64,000 nt of DNA from Platerodrilus igneus. Its lineage: Eukaryota > Arthropoda > Insecta > Coleoptera > Lycidae. A program made the translations under genes and the position numbers. Position 1 is the first letter of the stretch, and every line of letters starts with the position of its first letter. The stretch covers positions 3,100,001-3,164,000 of the forward strand of contig JARFIW010000500.1 in NCBI GenBank assembly GCA_036346225.1, read 5' to 3'. The notes beneath the pieces are model-generated. The model was not told the DNA's origin. It saw only the letters and a list, made by a program, of their open reading frames with translations, and did no database searches. This document shows, in pieces, positions 10,548-23,103 of the stretch.

Positions 10548-12415
10548 CTAAAGATTGTTTTTTCCTAAGTGTTTTAAAGAACTATCTGTAATCATTTCGT
10601 TACCAAAATTAATAAAGTAAGGAGTATTTTTAGTAACTTCCGATTTAGTAGTTCGTAAAGCACAACCTAGTTTCGGTAATTTATTATCCCATGATTTCTG
10701 ATTATCTGTAATATAAGAGCGAATCATTGTTTTAATTGTTCTGTTATAGCATTTTGTGAAATTTGGAGATGGATCACGTAATGGATTAATCAAAAATGTG
10801 ATATTGAATTGTTTAAGAAGGTTTTCAAATTCTTTTGATTTATATTGACCACCGTTATCAGAATGCAAAAATTCAGGAACTCCAAGTAACATAAATATAT
10901 ATTTTTCAATTAGTTTATCTACTTTCTTATCTGTAGCGGTGCGTAACGGAAATAATAATGTAAATTTACTTGAATAGTCGACGACTACTAATAGAAAACG
11001 ATGACCTGCAGTACTTCTAGGAAGTGGTCTCATGAGATCGGTTGATATATATTGCCAGCATTTGGTAATATTTGGTTTTGATTCCATTTGACCAGCTGAT
11101 TTCTTTTGTTCTGGTTTCTGTTCTGCACAAATATGACATTTTGTGAACTACATCTGATTTCATTTTAGTCCAAAACTAATTACTAAGTATTTTATGATGT
11201 CTTGTAAATTTCAAAGTTACCAGATTTTGGGTCATTGTGTTGAGTTATATAAGATTTGAGCTCTATGAGGTTTTGGTACTAGAATTTTCCATTCATCAAA
11301 CGGTTCATAAAAGTTATTGTCGTTAATATATTTGTACAGGATATTGTCATTATCTACTCTCCAATAACCATAACGTAACGGATGTTTCCTTACGTTTTCG
11401 CACATTTTCTCATACCAATGACATTTATTCAAATTTTTAATGTTTAGACTATTTATATATCAAAAAGGTGTGCCCTAGACAAACAACTGGAACTAAATGA
11501 TTTTTGCCTGGTCTATGAACTACTGTAAAATTATATTGTTGTAAACGTAAGATCCAATGACTAAAACGACCTTGTAGATTCGTGAGATTATTAATCCAAG
11601 TAAGGCTACTGTGGTCGGTTACAACTACAAATTATTATAATTCTAAGTAACATCTTAATTTTTCGATTGACCAAATAACACAATAATTCCTTTTCAGTAA
11701 CTGAATATTTAAGTTCTTTTATTTAAAGTCCACAATAAATAACATATTACATGAATTTTTTATCAGTATTCTTAGGACCACTCCTAGTTCATAACTACTC
11801 ACGTCACAATGTAAGATAAATGACTGTTTGGACGAGATAAAATAGGTGTTGAAATTAAGTAATTTTTAATTTGTTCATATGCTAGCTGACATTTTGAAGT
11901 CCATTTGAATGAAGATTTTTTTTGTAATTTTGTAAGTGGGGTTACGATTGAAGATAAATTAGGAATAAAACGACGATAATATGACACCATACCCAAAAAC
12001 GAACGTACTTGTTTACGCGTTTTAGGTATTGCCATCTTAGCAATCGCATTGACTTTTTCTGGATTTACTGATAAATCTGATCTATTTATAATATAGCCTA
12101 CTAATTTTAATTCGCTTGTACAAAAGTGACATCTGTCTTTATTTAAAATTTAATTTGCCATTTTTAATCTCTGAAAAACTTTTAAAATTTCTATGTGCGT
12201 ATTAAAGTCTGGTATAACTACTACCAAATCGTCTAAGTCTTTAAACATGAAAGGTTTTAATTCTGGACCAAAAACTGTGTCTACCAATGACTGGAAAGTT
12301 GATGGGGCATTAGTTAATCCTAGGGGAAGTCTTTTAAATTGGAAGTGCCCTTGACCTGGTATAGAAAAAGCTGTACCTACCCATTGACCAATGTCTTGAG
12401 TGCCAATAAATCAGG
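10548..12415 (-). pseudogene. Ty3/gypsy pol remnant: RT palm to integrase core
   Basis: On the minus strand the RT starts truncated near 12415 with PGQGHFQFKRLPLGLTNAPS, then DLDDLVVVIPDFNTHIEIL (the YLDD box has lost its Tyr). The thumb and RNase H link at 12035-11799 reads KQVRSFLGMVSYYRRFIPNL, then PLTKLQKKSSFKWTSKC. Integrase zinc-finger remains lie at 11432-11232. The integrase core at 11087-10548 is a clean 179-codon frame with WQYISTDLMRPLPRSTAGHR, VVDYSSKFTLLFPL, FLHSDNGGQYKSKEF and TPYFINFGNEM. The first two catalytic Asp (D in STDL, D in SDNG) are visible. Where the third (Glu) is expected near FTKCYNRTIK, that motif is altered. No LTR recognised. Confidence 0.85.
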
Positions 12416-13080
12416 ATAAATGAATATAAATAATAGGAATTCTGATAAAATAAACTGTATTTAACACTATTGTAGTGTTTATAAAATAGTTTGCACACAC
12501 TTAAAATCGTTAACATAACAAAGCTAGTAATGCTTTTGACCACATGTACTACTAAGCTAAACTCAACTGCATTCTTTAAAATAATCGGTCAGGTGTTCTT
12601 ATTAACAGCTGCCCAAGATAATATAAAAAATGAAATAACAAACAAGTCATAGGACTACATAAATCCGTAATGATAAAAGTTTATATAGAATAAAACAATA
12701 CACGAGAACAAAGCATGCGTTTTTATTTACAAACATAGGTTGTTTTATACAGTCGTAATTTTTTCTCGAATACCGTTAATATTTTTACTAAAGGAGACGT
12801 AATGAACAATTACATTTAAAACATAAGGTGGAAATAATACTAAAACGAAATGCAAATGAATTCATTTTTTGTTAATAAATCAGTTAGCGATATTTTCTTC
12901 AGTAAAATAACTTTACTAGAAGTCCCTTAAATTTCAATTAATGTGACCGCTTGCAACACCTTCATATGTGAAAGTTGCAACTGTAACACTATTCCAAATC
13001 TACACGGACTATTTTTGCATTTTTATTAATTTTATTTACTCATATTGGTTCTAGAATTGAAATCTCGCCTTCTTTGAAGC
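12416..13080. other. No recognised feature
   Basis: AT-rich sequence without recognisable coding, repeat or RNA gene. Confidence 0.4.
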
Positions 13081-13089
13081 ACAAAACAG

Positions 13090-13375
13090 CACTAACGAAG
13101 CACGATATATAGGCATAGGAAGTTTTTAAAATCCTATGTTGACAGTTAATTTTCCCCTGCCATGATATTTTTTATTTTTTTCAGAAAGCATGAGAGCACA
13201 AACGATGTTTGACGCATTAAAGAGCACTAACGATGCATTATCTATATTCATTTTTGTTTTTTAAAATACTGAAAATTGACTGCTTTTCTGTTATTCCTAC
13301 GGGCTTTTCTGTTTTTTGTAAACCGTGAGAGCATCATCGATAAACTTTGGAGCATTACAGAGCATTATTATCCTT
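13090..13375. repeat. Degenerate repeat with recurring GAGCA and ACGATG motifs
   Basis: Related blocks recur at about 13090 (AGCACTAACGAAGCACG), 13190 (GAGAGCACAAACGATG), 13225 (AGAGCACTAACGATGCATTA) and 13330 (GTGAGAGCATCATCGATAA, later AGAGCATTA). The last two blocks are about 135 bases apart and share their order of motifs. It is likely an old tandem or internally repetitive element. Confidence 0.35.
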
Positions 13376-13919
13376 TTTTGTTATTGTACGAAATGGGGTT
13401 GAGATGAGTGCTCCGTTGCATTTTTAAAGAGAGATGGGGTGGTGTTGATGTCAGCTGCAAGCTATAAATAATAAAGCTGTTTTCATAATTATAATGATCG
13501 CAAAAATGTTGAACTACTTGTGGCCATCTACATCAAAAGTGTGTTAAATTTATAAGCTAAATTAAGAAAAAATTATCCCTTTAATAAACATTCTTTTTCA
13601 TAAGAGATCTAAGAAGAAGCAGTTACTTTTATAATGACCTGCGACTGTATCAAAGAAATAATAATAATATTTATTTATTTAACGGAACACCATTTTCAGA
13701 ATTAACAATATGTATTTGTAGTTCAATGTACATGTACAAAATTACTACATAAATGGAGTATTAAAAAATAAAAATTAACAAAAAAAAATTAATAAAGAAT
13801 AACGTAAGACTACTAGAAAAATTACAAGTAAAATTCTTGTCCGGAGGTAAAATACTCCCTAATTCAGATCTCTGGGAGGGGGTACTTGGGGCTCGTCATC
13901 ATAAGAATATAAAACAACA

Positions 13920-16225
13920 GTTCGATTTAGTGATAGGGACTTGGAATGTAAGGTCATTACTTAGAGTAGATAAGTTAACGAATTTATTAGTGAGGTGAGA
14001 TGGCAAGATAATAATCACTTTTGGAAAGATAATCGTAGAATAATTACAACTTCTTTAACTAATGGACAGGCGGGAGTAGGAATAGTGTTAGGTAAAAGAT
14101 TAGGACGTAAAGTTAAAGAGTACTTAGAATGTAGTGATAGAATAATTATGGTTAGATTGAGTACAAAACCCACAGACAATGTTTTAGTACAGGTTTACAT
14201 GCCAACAACTTAGTACGAGGATGAGGAAGTAGAAAAGGTATACGAGGATATAAATAGTATAGTGAGAAAAGTAAAAGTAGATGAGAATTTAATAGTTGTG
14301 GGTGATTTTAATGTGTCAGTGGGAGAAGGTAGTGAGGGAAAATGGTAGGAAATTTTGGCTATGACAGACGAAATGATAAGAGGAGAAAGATTAGGAACAT
14401 AGTTTAGTAACTGTAAACACCTATTCGAACAACATGTTAGGAGAAGATATACCTGGAAAGCACCAGGTGATAGTGCTAGATACCAAATAGACTATATTTT
14501 AGTTCAACAAAGATTTAGAAACCAAGTTAAAAATTTTCATGGTTATCCAGGGGCTGACATAGATAGCAATCATAACTTAGTTAAAATGAAGTGTAAGCTA
14601 AGATTCAAAAAATTGAGAAAGGTTAAAAGAGAGGGATGGGATCTAAGTAAGCTTAATGCTAGTGAGATAAAAGAGGAATATAAACAAATATTAGATAATA
14701 ACATCAAAGCGGATAGCTATAGGAGGGAACGTAGAAAATAGATGGAAAGAAATAAAAAGGGCTATACATGATACAGCAACACAGACTATAGGTAAGAAAA
14801 AAGTAGAAGCGAGAAAACCTGGGGTAACAAAGGAGATATTAAATTTAATAGAGTATATGACACAGGTGAGGTTCCAATAGATTTCCAAAAAAAATATTAT
14901 TATCCCAATCCCAAAAATGTCAGGAGCTGATAGGTGTAGAATTTTAGAACGGTTAGTTTAACTTCTCACGCTTCCAAAATACTAACAATAACAATTAAAA
15001 ATAGAGCAGAAGCTTTGAGAATTATTTAGGTGAAGACCGATATGGTTTTCATAAGACAGAGGGTCTAGAGAACCGATACTAATGATTAGGGTAATTATCG
15101 AAAAAAGGTTACAAAAAAATAAAAAGACTCATTTCGCATTTGTAGATTTAGAAAAAGCATTTGATAAGGTTAATTGGATTGTTATGTTCAGGGTTTTGCG
15201 AAAAATAGGAATCCCTCATAGGGATAGAAAAATTATTTACAGTCTATATAAAAACCAAAGCGTAGTTTAGATTTGATGAAATAGAAAAGGAAGCTAAGAT
15301 TAGAAATGGTGTTAGACAGGGCTGTATACTATCTCCCTTGATTTTTAGTGTTTATATTGAGGAAGCTTTTAAATTTAGCTAGAGGGAGAAAAGAGATAGG
15401 TATTAGTGTACAGGTACAGAAAATAGGCATGTTATGTTTTGCAGATGATATAGCCCTTATAGCAGTCTAGAAAAGAGTTGCAGAGTTTTTAAATATTTTA
15501 GATGAGACACCACAGAGTAACTATAGATGAGAATTAACTCAGGAAAGACAAAGATAATGACAAGTGAGTTACAGCCTAGTTCTAAACCAAAATTAAAAAT
15601 AGGTAATACCGAGTTAGAGGAGGTAGATGAATTTTGCTATTTAGGTAGTATAATTACAAAGGATGGACGTAGCAGAAAGGATATAGTAGCTAGAATAGCT
15701 CAAGCTAGAAAAATGTTTTTAAAAAAGAAAAACTTACTAATAGCTAATAGTATTAGTTTAGATAATAGAAAAAGTTTCTTAAAGTCGTACGTATGGAGCA
15801 TTCTACTATACGGTAGTGAGACTGGACAATTAAAGAGGTAGTTAAGAAAAAGGTAGAAGCTTTTGAAACTTAGTGTTATAGGAGAATGTTAAAGATTAGT
15901 GGGACAGAAAGAGTAACAAACGAGGAAGTTTATAGAAGGATAGGTAAGGATATGTGGAAACAATTAAAGGTCAGGAGAGATTGAATGATAGGGCACCAGT
16001 TTGACATGTGGGACTATTTAGTAAAGTCTTAGATTATAGACTACCAAATAAAAATAGAGTAGGAAGGCCTAGACAAAGCTATATTAGTCAAATTATTAGA
16101 GATTAAGGTTGTGAAGGATATGTAGACCTTTTTAGACTAGATCAGAATAGAAAAATTTAGAGCTGCGTCAAACCGATCTTAAGTGAGGTCGAACACAAAA
16201 TGATGATGAATAGAAAATTTTAATA
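13920..16225 (+). pseudogene. RTE-like LINE, endonuclease through reverse transcriptase
   Basis: Long single-element remnant. Endonuclease (13995-14650): SLTNGQAGVGIVLGKRLGRK, NLIVVGDFNVSVGEG, ARYQIDYILVQQRFRNQ and IDSNHNLVKMK (SDHN box, D to N). RT: THFAFVDLEKAFDKVNWIVM at 15120-15190, NGVRQGCILSPLIFSVYIEE near 15305, MLCFADDIAL near 15430 (intact FADD box), MRINSGKTKIM at 15527, DEFCYLGSIITKDG and SILLYGSETGQLK near 15800. The C-terminal RRMLKISGTERVT follows. GVRQGCILSP, YLGSxI and YGSE are characteristic of the RTE/BovB group. The 5' part of the RT is deleted between 14880 and 15070. The 3' end carries CTGCGTCAAACCGATCTTAA, then an ATGATGA tail at 16200-16210. Confidence 0.85.
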
Positions 16226-16704
16226 AAAAAGAACTTTTTTCCTTTTTTAAAAAATAAAAACTAAATGTTATAAAAGCTAAATAAATCATGAAATATAAAC
16301 TACAGATGTCAAAATTTTACTAATCTGGGTATTGCTTCAATGAACATTTTAAGTTTGCTTTAAACAGTTTCATTGGAAGATTAAAGAAGTCCAATTTACA
16401 TGCATTGTCGAATCTGACCAGTTGACTAACAGGACCATTATAGGTGTAGTTATTCTGTCTAAGCTTTAGCGGTATTGTTTGTCTTATCTATAATCCACTT
16501 ATAACTTTTTGCGTCCTTATAAGTATCAGGGTTAGTTCCTTTACTTTAAGATTAAACTATGTTTTTTTATGTAACTGCTATGGTCAATACAGTATTCGTC
16601 TTTGTTTAGATTAAATATGGAATGAAGGGAGCATGTTATTTTTGAGAAGAGCAGTGGATGGATTTTTTGTTGTAAATAACTGGATACAAAGCATAGATAA
16701 TATG
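16226..16704. other. Spacer between two RTE-like 3' ends
   Basis: No gene or repeat recognised. It lies between the 3' tail of the plus-strand RTE and the inverted tail at 16705-16795. Confidence 0.4.
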
Positions 16705-16795
16705 GATGACTAAATCATCATCATCATTTTGTTATCGACCTTACTTAAGGTCGGTTTGACGCAGCTCTAACTGACTAAAGGTAAAGGAATATTTC
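16705..16795 (-). repeat. Inverted RTE-like 3' terminus with ATG-repeat tail
   Basis: On the minus strand this reads GAGCTGCGTCAAACCGACCT, continuing TAAGTAAGGTCG and ending in an AAAATGATGATGATGAT tail. That is the same terminus as the RTE at 16150-16210 but in opposite orientation. It is a 5'-truncated second insertion of the family or a SINE sharing the tail. Confidence 0.75.
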
Positions 16796-16806
16796 TGTCA
16801 GAAGAT

Positions 16807-17650
16807 TTGTTTTTGGCTACCGTTAATCTGGTATTTAACAACACTTATTTTGTTTTTCTAGATAAATTCTATCTACAACTATTTGGAACTCCAATGGGGT
16901 CACCTTTGTCACCTATAATCGCTCAAATTATTATGAATAACTTACTGTCTATTGTTATACCTAGACTACCTTATGAGATGTCATTCGATGACATCAATTG
17001 CTCGTTTACAGCTCAATATGTTGACCAAACAACATTTAATGATTTTAATGAACACTTTAAGTTTACTTATGAAATGGAAGTTGATAATAAATTACCTTTT
17101 CTTGATGTTCTTGGATAAATATATTTTGATAAAATATAGGGTAGATCATGTCTCAATCAATTAGAAGTCTTCCTCAACAAAAAATATTTTAACATACGTG
17201 CTTCTTAAATTACAAGATACAAAGAAAACTTCCCAACATCATACTATATCTATTTTGTTATCAAGAAATAAAAATTTTAATCACAAGTCTATAAAATTCA
17301 TATTCAATAATGTTATCAAATAATATCACAGGTTTTTAGCTTTAATTACTCAAAAAGGATTTGTAAATAGTTTATGCATTCACACATTTAGTATTTTAAT
17401 CATGGTGTGTTAGATCTGGCATTCCATTTACATATTCAAATTAGCTAAATTTTTATTTATAAAAGAGGAACATTGTGGTTTTTCTATTTTTATACAAGAC
17501 TAGTTTTGTTACACATCATCACACAATGTATCTTTTAACATAAGTTCTTTAGATCGGCCATTCTTAGACGAGAAAGCTGTAATTGTTACAAAATTTTTAT
17601 AGAGGTCCTTTTCTTTCAACAAAATATCTGAAGCTAAAAAAAGTCGAAAA
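16807..17650 (+). pseudogene. Penelope-like reverse transcriptase fragment
   Basis: The frame at 16807-17118 reads LVFNNTYFVFLDKFYLQLFG, continuing TPMGSPLSPIIAQIIMNNLL and VIPRLPYEM, then KFTYEMEVDNKLPFLDVLG. In Penelope-like elements FFxFxxxFYxQxxGTPMGSPLSP is RT motif 4 and N..PFLDV is the downstream block. The YVDD catalytic box that should lie between (YVDQ here, after SFTAQ) has lost its second Asp and neighbouring residues. Decayed downstream sequence follows to about 17650. No GIY-YIG domain was recognised after it. Confidence 0.8.
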
Positions 17651-18120
17651 TTTTAAATATAATTATTGTTTTGCGAGATGAATCCTATGGACTGAAATGA
17701 TGATTGACGTTTTTAGTTTTTAAAGGAGGTTGTCTAATAAAACAGGTTTTCTTGTAAAAATTCAACGTCGAATTCGTTAAATAAATCCCTTGCCCTTAGT
17801 AGCAAGTTGTAGATAGCCAACCGTACAGAACTATTCTCCCATGATACAGGATTTAACTAGGCTCAGACCATAAGTATTCCTTGATATTCGTAGTCTATTT
17901 TAGGTAACAGAACAAACTACTACAGGTCAATTTTTCTTATGGAAAAGGCGATATATTATTGTCTTTAGGTTTTCGCATCAACGACCGTATTTCGAACTTT
18001 TCGGAGAATTGAATGGAAATGACGATTTATAAAAATGACTCGATCCGGAAAACCCTATCTACATGGAATTTATGCCAATAATGGCAGCCGTGTCTATAAA
18101 ACAACTAGGAAAACCTTGAC
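17651..18120. other. No recognised feature
   Basis: AT-rich; could include the 3' untranslated part of the Penelope-like element. Confidence 0.3.
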
Positions 18121-18317
18121 ATGTTTGGGTGATGCACATTCAGTTATTCAATATTAGCTAGTTGGTAGCTTAACACAATGTAAGCCCATAAAAAAAATGA
18201 AACAGCACCAGAACTTTGGTTCTGGTTTGATGCAGTTTCATTTTTTTATGGGCTTACATTGTGTTAAGCTACCAACTAGCTAATATTGAATAGCTGAATG
18301 TGCATCACCCAAACATT
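18121..18317. repeat. Long palindrome: 83-bp arms with 31-bp loop
   Basis: Left arm 18121-18203 and right arm 18235-18317 are almost perfectly complementary (outer end ATGTTTGGGTGATGCACATT; one clear mismatch, GTTATTC against GCTATTC). The loop itself holds a smaller hairpin, ACCAGAAC paired with GTTCTGGT. There is no coding content. Such arms suggest a foldback-type MITE or a hairpin RNA source. Confidence 0.93.
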
Positions 18318-20149
18318 CTGTATTAATGCCTTTCCACTTCTTACAAAATATTCGAAGTGATTTTTATATTAGATTAGGTTTTTTGGGGGTAACTTTTTGT
18401 GTGTATGATATGTAGTCACATTTAGCATCACAACAAATATCAAATTGCCGTAATTTCTAAAACACAAGATAACAAGGGGATGAGGTCTCAAAGCATAAAA
18501 ATTTCCACGGGCAAAATAAATGCACACTATATGTTCTATATAAAATTGCAAGGAATTGGAAGCATTAACAATAGAAGGAAAGTAATATAAACTAAACTAA
18601 AAAGATAATAATAAGAAAAGCTTGTTTTTGTTCGTTTATTTAGTTTATAGTAGGAAATGTGTTTGTCACACTATGATTACATACATGTCTTCTAAATCTT
18701 TAATATAATATCTACTTAATATAATACATTATGTAGACCCGTTAATAAAATCTATTGTATACATACTTGAAGTAATCTAGTTTTTTTACTGATTATTACT
18801 TGACGATACACAAAAACAAATTTTATATATAACAAAACTAAATGCAACTGTACACAAAAAATTCTTATTACTTGGCAGTCTTTAAATTGTATTGTCGTAT
18901 AACTAGTTAAAAATTATATAAGACGAGGTTAAATGTAGTACCAAAATGGTTAATGTAAGCACCATCCAATTATTTTAAGTAGTTTCGTATCATATTATCG
19001 TTATAAAGGGCTGCAATCAGAATATTTAAGTTAGTCTCTTGATAGTTGTAGATACAAATATAAAAATTTTGATGTTGAGCATGATTTGATTATTTTTGAG
19101 CTGTTTCGTTACATTTATTTAGTTTTTTTCATGATATAAGGATTAGATTTTGATAAACTCCTAAATGTAGTAATGTGAAAAATTGAGATTCTTAGTTTAC
19201 TTTGCAAAATGTGACTTGAAAACATTATTTATTTTTGAGATATTTGTTTTTTTTAAATATATAATTTATTGCAAAACACACTTATGTTAGCTTTCACAAG
19301 CTTGTGTTTTGCCATCCTTCATTTATTTGAATGCTTGTTACGTCCATGTTTCTGTAAATAATAATTATAATTTGTTAACTATAAAACGCCTTTTGCAATA
19401 AAATAAATGCTAACGTTACAACCATAATGACTGTTTACACTGCTGATATTATACTTTGCATTGATAATTTCCTTTCGTACCACACATCCAGACAACATTG
19501 AAAATAATTCATCAAAACAAAACATTATGAACACGAGGTTTGTTATCTAACCAGAATCAGAGCTTTATTAAAATTATCAACTGTATGGGCTTCATATTGC
19601 AGAGCAAACATTTTTACCGCTGCCTACATTCTCTTCTTTTACTCGCTATAGTTTCGACAGAGTCTGAATCTGTCTGCAACTTTACAGACTGTAGCTCAGT
19701 ATTGAAATCCTTTATTCCACTTTAAAAATTACAAGTCCAATTCCAAGTTTGTCCTTAGTTGAGTTTCTCAATATTGCCTTTCTTTGAGGCCAGTGTCATT
19801 GGTAGAGGTCGTTTTGCACTACGACTAATATTTATTTATTTATGTTTCAATTTCTTTTCTAATAATATAATGCTATATACAAAATGTCTCTGCTAGTGGC
19901 ACTAACAGTAGTAATAGTACAATTAGACCATTGTAGGTTGTTGATTAACAATCAAATTAACATTATTTCTACATGAATTTGTAACAGTACCACTGAAAAC
20001 TAGCCCTAAATACGATAACCTTGTTAAAGTATTGTAAAAAGCATTGTTTGTTCTGTGAAATGGTGAAATAAAAAGCAACCGCATTTAAAGTTCGAAGTTG
20101 TTTTACCACATATACCCTCAAATTTACACGGGTTGAATTCCCCAGGGCG
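18318..20149. other. AT-rich region without recognised genes
   Basis: Very AT-rich. A short stem (GCAAAACACA with TGTGTTTTGC) lies near 19272-19316. Open frames are short and have no family resemblance. Confidence 0.4.
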
Positions 20150-20720
20150 ACAAATGCTTTTTATACCATTTGTCATATTTATAATCTTTACATACAACTT
20201 CTAAGCCAACTTCCAAATTACGACGTTTCTTGTTATTATTTAAGTACGTTTTATTTGTGTCTACAAAAAAAGTAACACTAGAGTGTGCCAAACATTAGTT
20301 CTGCATGACTTACTCCAGAAGTTGGTATAATAATAATAATTTACACAATTCCAAATTTTTGCTACTTATTTCACTCGTGCTTCTGTGCGGTTTTTAAAAA
20401 TTTGTACATACCATTCCATTTGTCCATTGCTAGCATGCTGCAGTAACCATCACTCCATTTTGTCTCAAAAATTGTTCAAACTTAAACGATTTAAAGTTGA
20501 CCCACTCTCACTTACTAAAAGTCTAGAAATTCGAAAGTTGAAAATATTTTTATTGAAATCTCGATAGTAGTTTCCGCACTCTAGTTTTTCGTGTAATGGA
20601 TTTCTGACCATTTACTATACAAGTCCACTAATAAAAAATAATACCCACTATTAAACGGTCCTGCGTAATCCTCATGTAGGTTTTCGATTTCGACGATTCC
20701 TGGCTACCAACAGTAACCGT
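20150..20720 (-). pseudogene. Ty3/gypsy integrase remnant
   Basis: Minus-strand reading, same element as the RT and gag pieces to the right. It shows HEDYAGPFNSGYYFLLV near 20690 (core start, first Asp), FRISRLLVSESGSTL near 20540 (where SDNGxxF is expected) and HASNGQMEWYVQIFK near 20430 (usual form TNGxAExxVxxxK, so the catalytic Glu is kept). The tail has an SHAELM-like stretch near 20310 and the C-terminal VCKDYKYDKWYKKHLSPW near 20180. Stops are frequent. Confidence 0.75.
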
Positions 20721-21454
20721 GGGCAAGACTCTACATTTTAACAATACCGAAATGGGCAGTGTGTAGTTCCGAAACTACCTTCTCTTGTAATGTTTTAGAT
20801 ATTATGACCTGTGGACACGCATGATGCATTCCGATTGTAAGGTATACTTCTTTCCATCAATATTAAAAAGCTATTTGTTTATAATCGCTTTTCCTGATTT
20901 TAAACCCGTTAACAGCTTTTTAAGAGATTCATCTAAAGCAGTAGCTACAGCTAACTCTTCAATGGTTGTAGGTAACGTTTTCAATTTAACTGATCTCTAA
21001 AACATCTGCTTCAACGAACACACTCAAATTTGTAGATGTTTGTGGTAAACGCGACATGGAATCCGTGCTTGCATGCAATGACTTGTTTTGGTATTTTATT
21101 TCACATAGAAATTGCTATAAAAAGGTAACATAATGTTATATTCTGGTTGCACTCAAAACTTTTTAATCCCATATATGATACCATAATCTTCTTTGCTAAT
21201 TTGAGAGTATTTTTGCCATCTTATTTAATGCCTGACTTGCGAATTGTAATGATATTTCTGTACCATCCAGATAGATATGGCTAAAGAGCTTTCCCGACCC
21301 CATATTGTGAAGCATCAGTAGCCAAAATGAATAGTAATGATGGGTCAAAGTGACATAGCATAGTGTTCAATTAAAACTCACATCGTCCCTTAAAAAGTTA
21401 TTTAAAGGGTGTAAAATTGTACTTCCTGTAATAAAATACGTCCTACAAAAGCCC
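20721..21454 (-). pseudogene. Eroded gypsy RNase H and integrase zinc-finger span
   Basis: Lies between the RT and integrase pieces of one minus-strand gypsy element, so it should encode RNase H and the integrase N-terminus. Only scattered resemblance is legible (for example an F-D-P-SLL-I-L-A-T-D-A-S-like stretch near 21300), with many stops. Confidence 0.45.
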
Positions 21455-22170
21455 TTACTTGAGTTTTTGAGTTTTATTTTTCGGTACAGGCACGTTTTGA
21501 ATTGCCTCTACATTTTTTACTTTTTGTAACCTGTTTTTATTTATTACATAACCACAGTATTGTATTTCATCCGATAGAAAAATACTTTTATTAATATTTA
21601 CTCTAAGGTTATAGTCTTTCAATGTTTGTAATACTAATTCTAAGGTATGTAAGTGCAATTTTGTATCTCTGCCAGTGACCTTAATGTCATCAAGAAATAC
21701 AGATACTTCTAGAAATACCTAATATCTGTTCCATCACCTGCTGCCAAATAGCAGGTGCACTGGACAGTCCAAACATTAAAAGTGTAGGACGATACAACTT
21801 TTATATATATTAATGTCAACGTCTCCCTCATCTCCGGTTTAATTTCTAAATGTAAGTATGCTTGGTTGAAATCTATTTTGGTAAATGTAGTGTCTCCCGC
21901 CATCTGTGAAAACAGTTCATCAATAGTCGGTAAAGGGTGGTCATCGATAATTATGCGTGGGTTTGTTATTTTATAATCCCTGCACAAACGAATTCGTTCG
22001 TCTTTACTACTAGAACAACAGACGTATTCCATTTCGAATTATCAACTTTCTCCAAAATGCCATGTTCCACTAACGAATCAATTTCTTTGCTCATTGCATC
22101 TTGCAGTGCAAAACAGACCCTCCTTGCCTTTATAGATACCGGTTTTATACTCTCTTTTACATAAATTGAA
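21455..22170 (-). pseudogene. Ty3/gypsy reverse transcriptase remnant
   Basis: Minus frames 22032-21709 and 21658-21455. The first reads KDERIRLCRDYKITNPRII, HPLPTIDELFSQMAGDTTFT and KIDFNQAYLHLEIKPEM, which are RT motifs 1-3 with the catalytic Asp in FTKIDF. After a shift, MFGLSSAPAIWQQVMEQILG-like sequence and FLDDI-like sequence follow near 21790-21690. The second reads HLHTLELVLQTLKDYNLRVN, INKSIFLSDEIQYCGYVI and VPVPKNKTQ, the thumb. Gypsy type is clear from LPTIDELF and YCGYVI. Confidence 0.85.
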
Positions 22171-23103
22171 GCATGTATTCCTTCGATTGTACCTACATCA
22201 GGCTTAAAATTTATTTATTTATTAATCAGTCCTTTAACTAGTTCCCCCTCTGTAAAATTGTTTTCAACGTGATTGGTGGTCAATCTCCTGCAAATTTATG
22301 TTTAGTACTCGTATCCATTCTGTACCTCACTCCATGTACTATGTGTAAGTTAAGTGTAGTTGTAAGATTATTGTTGCTTTCTATTTGCCCAAGAACTAAG
22401 ATAATTTAATCTAAGTTAAAATAATCTTAGTTGTGGACGTTCTTTTTACTACTAAGGAACTTAGCCAAAGTTAGATCTTTTGCATTCCCCAGATGAGGTG
22501 CCAATAGATCTACCTTAGATACTAACTTCCCTTCCTAAGTTTATATTGAGGTTATATTTTTCGTGTTGTGTATAATATAAAATTTCATTGCACATTTATA
22601 AAAGCAACTATAACATAACAGTTAATACCAAGTTGATTCTTAACAAGAATCAGTTGATTTCGATATTATGTTCAAACCCTTTATAGGTTAGTTAGCTGAA
22701 ATGTTGTACGTTCTAATAATCAAGTGCAAATGAGTAAGGTAAGGTTAGATTTTCACCTAATCTAATTTTAAGCCTTTTTTAGCTAAGGTGTAAATAGAAA
22801 GCACCTTATGGTACACTACTTTTGTATTAAGGTACCTCACAACTTTCAGGATAGCGTTATGGTAAGAAATTAGTTGTATTTTAGTAGTTTGTAGTGTTAA
22901 TTTGGAAATTCAGTTTTGTAGGCATTTGCATTGATCAAGCTGACAGGTGTGCCACTATTTACTTCCATTCTTCTTTTCATTTACCGCTAGGTTCACAAAA
23001 TACTTGTCCCTCAAACTTCCAAAATCGTCCTTATCCACAAAGGTAAATAGTTCTTGTATATCTTCGCTTTCTGTAATTTGTAATTCATCCACTTCATTAA
23101 GGT
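22171..23103 (-). other. Degraded protease or gag tail region of the gypsy element
   Basis: By position this should hold the gag C-terminus and protease. No DSG motif or zinc knuckle could be read. A short palindromic AT-rich stretch (AGATAATTTAATCT) occurs near 22400. Confidence 0.35.
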
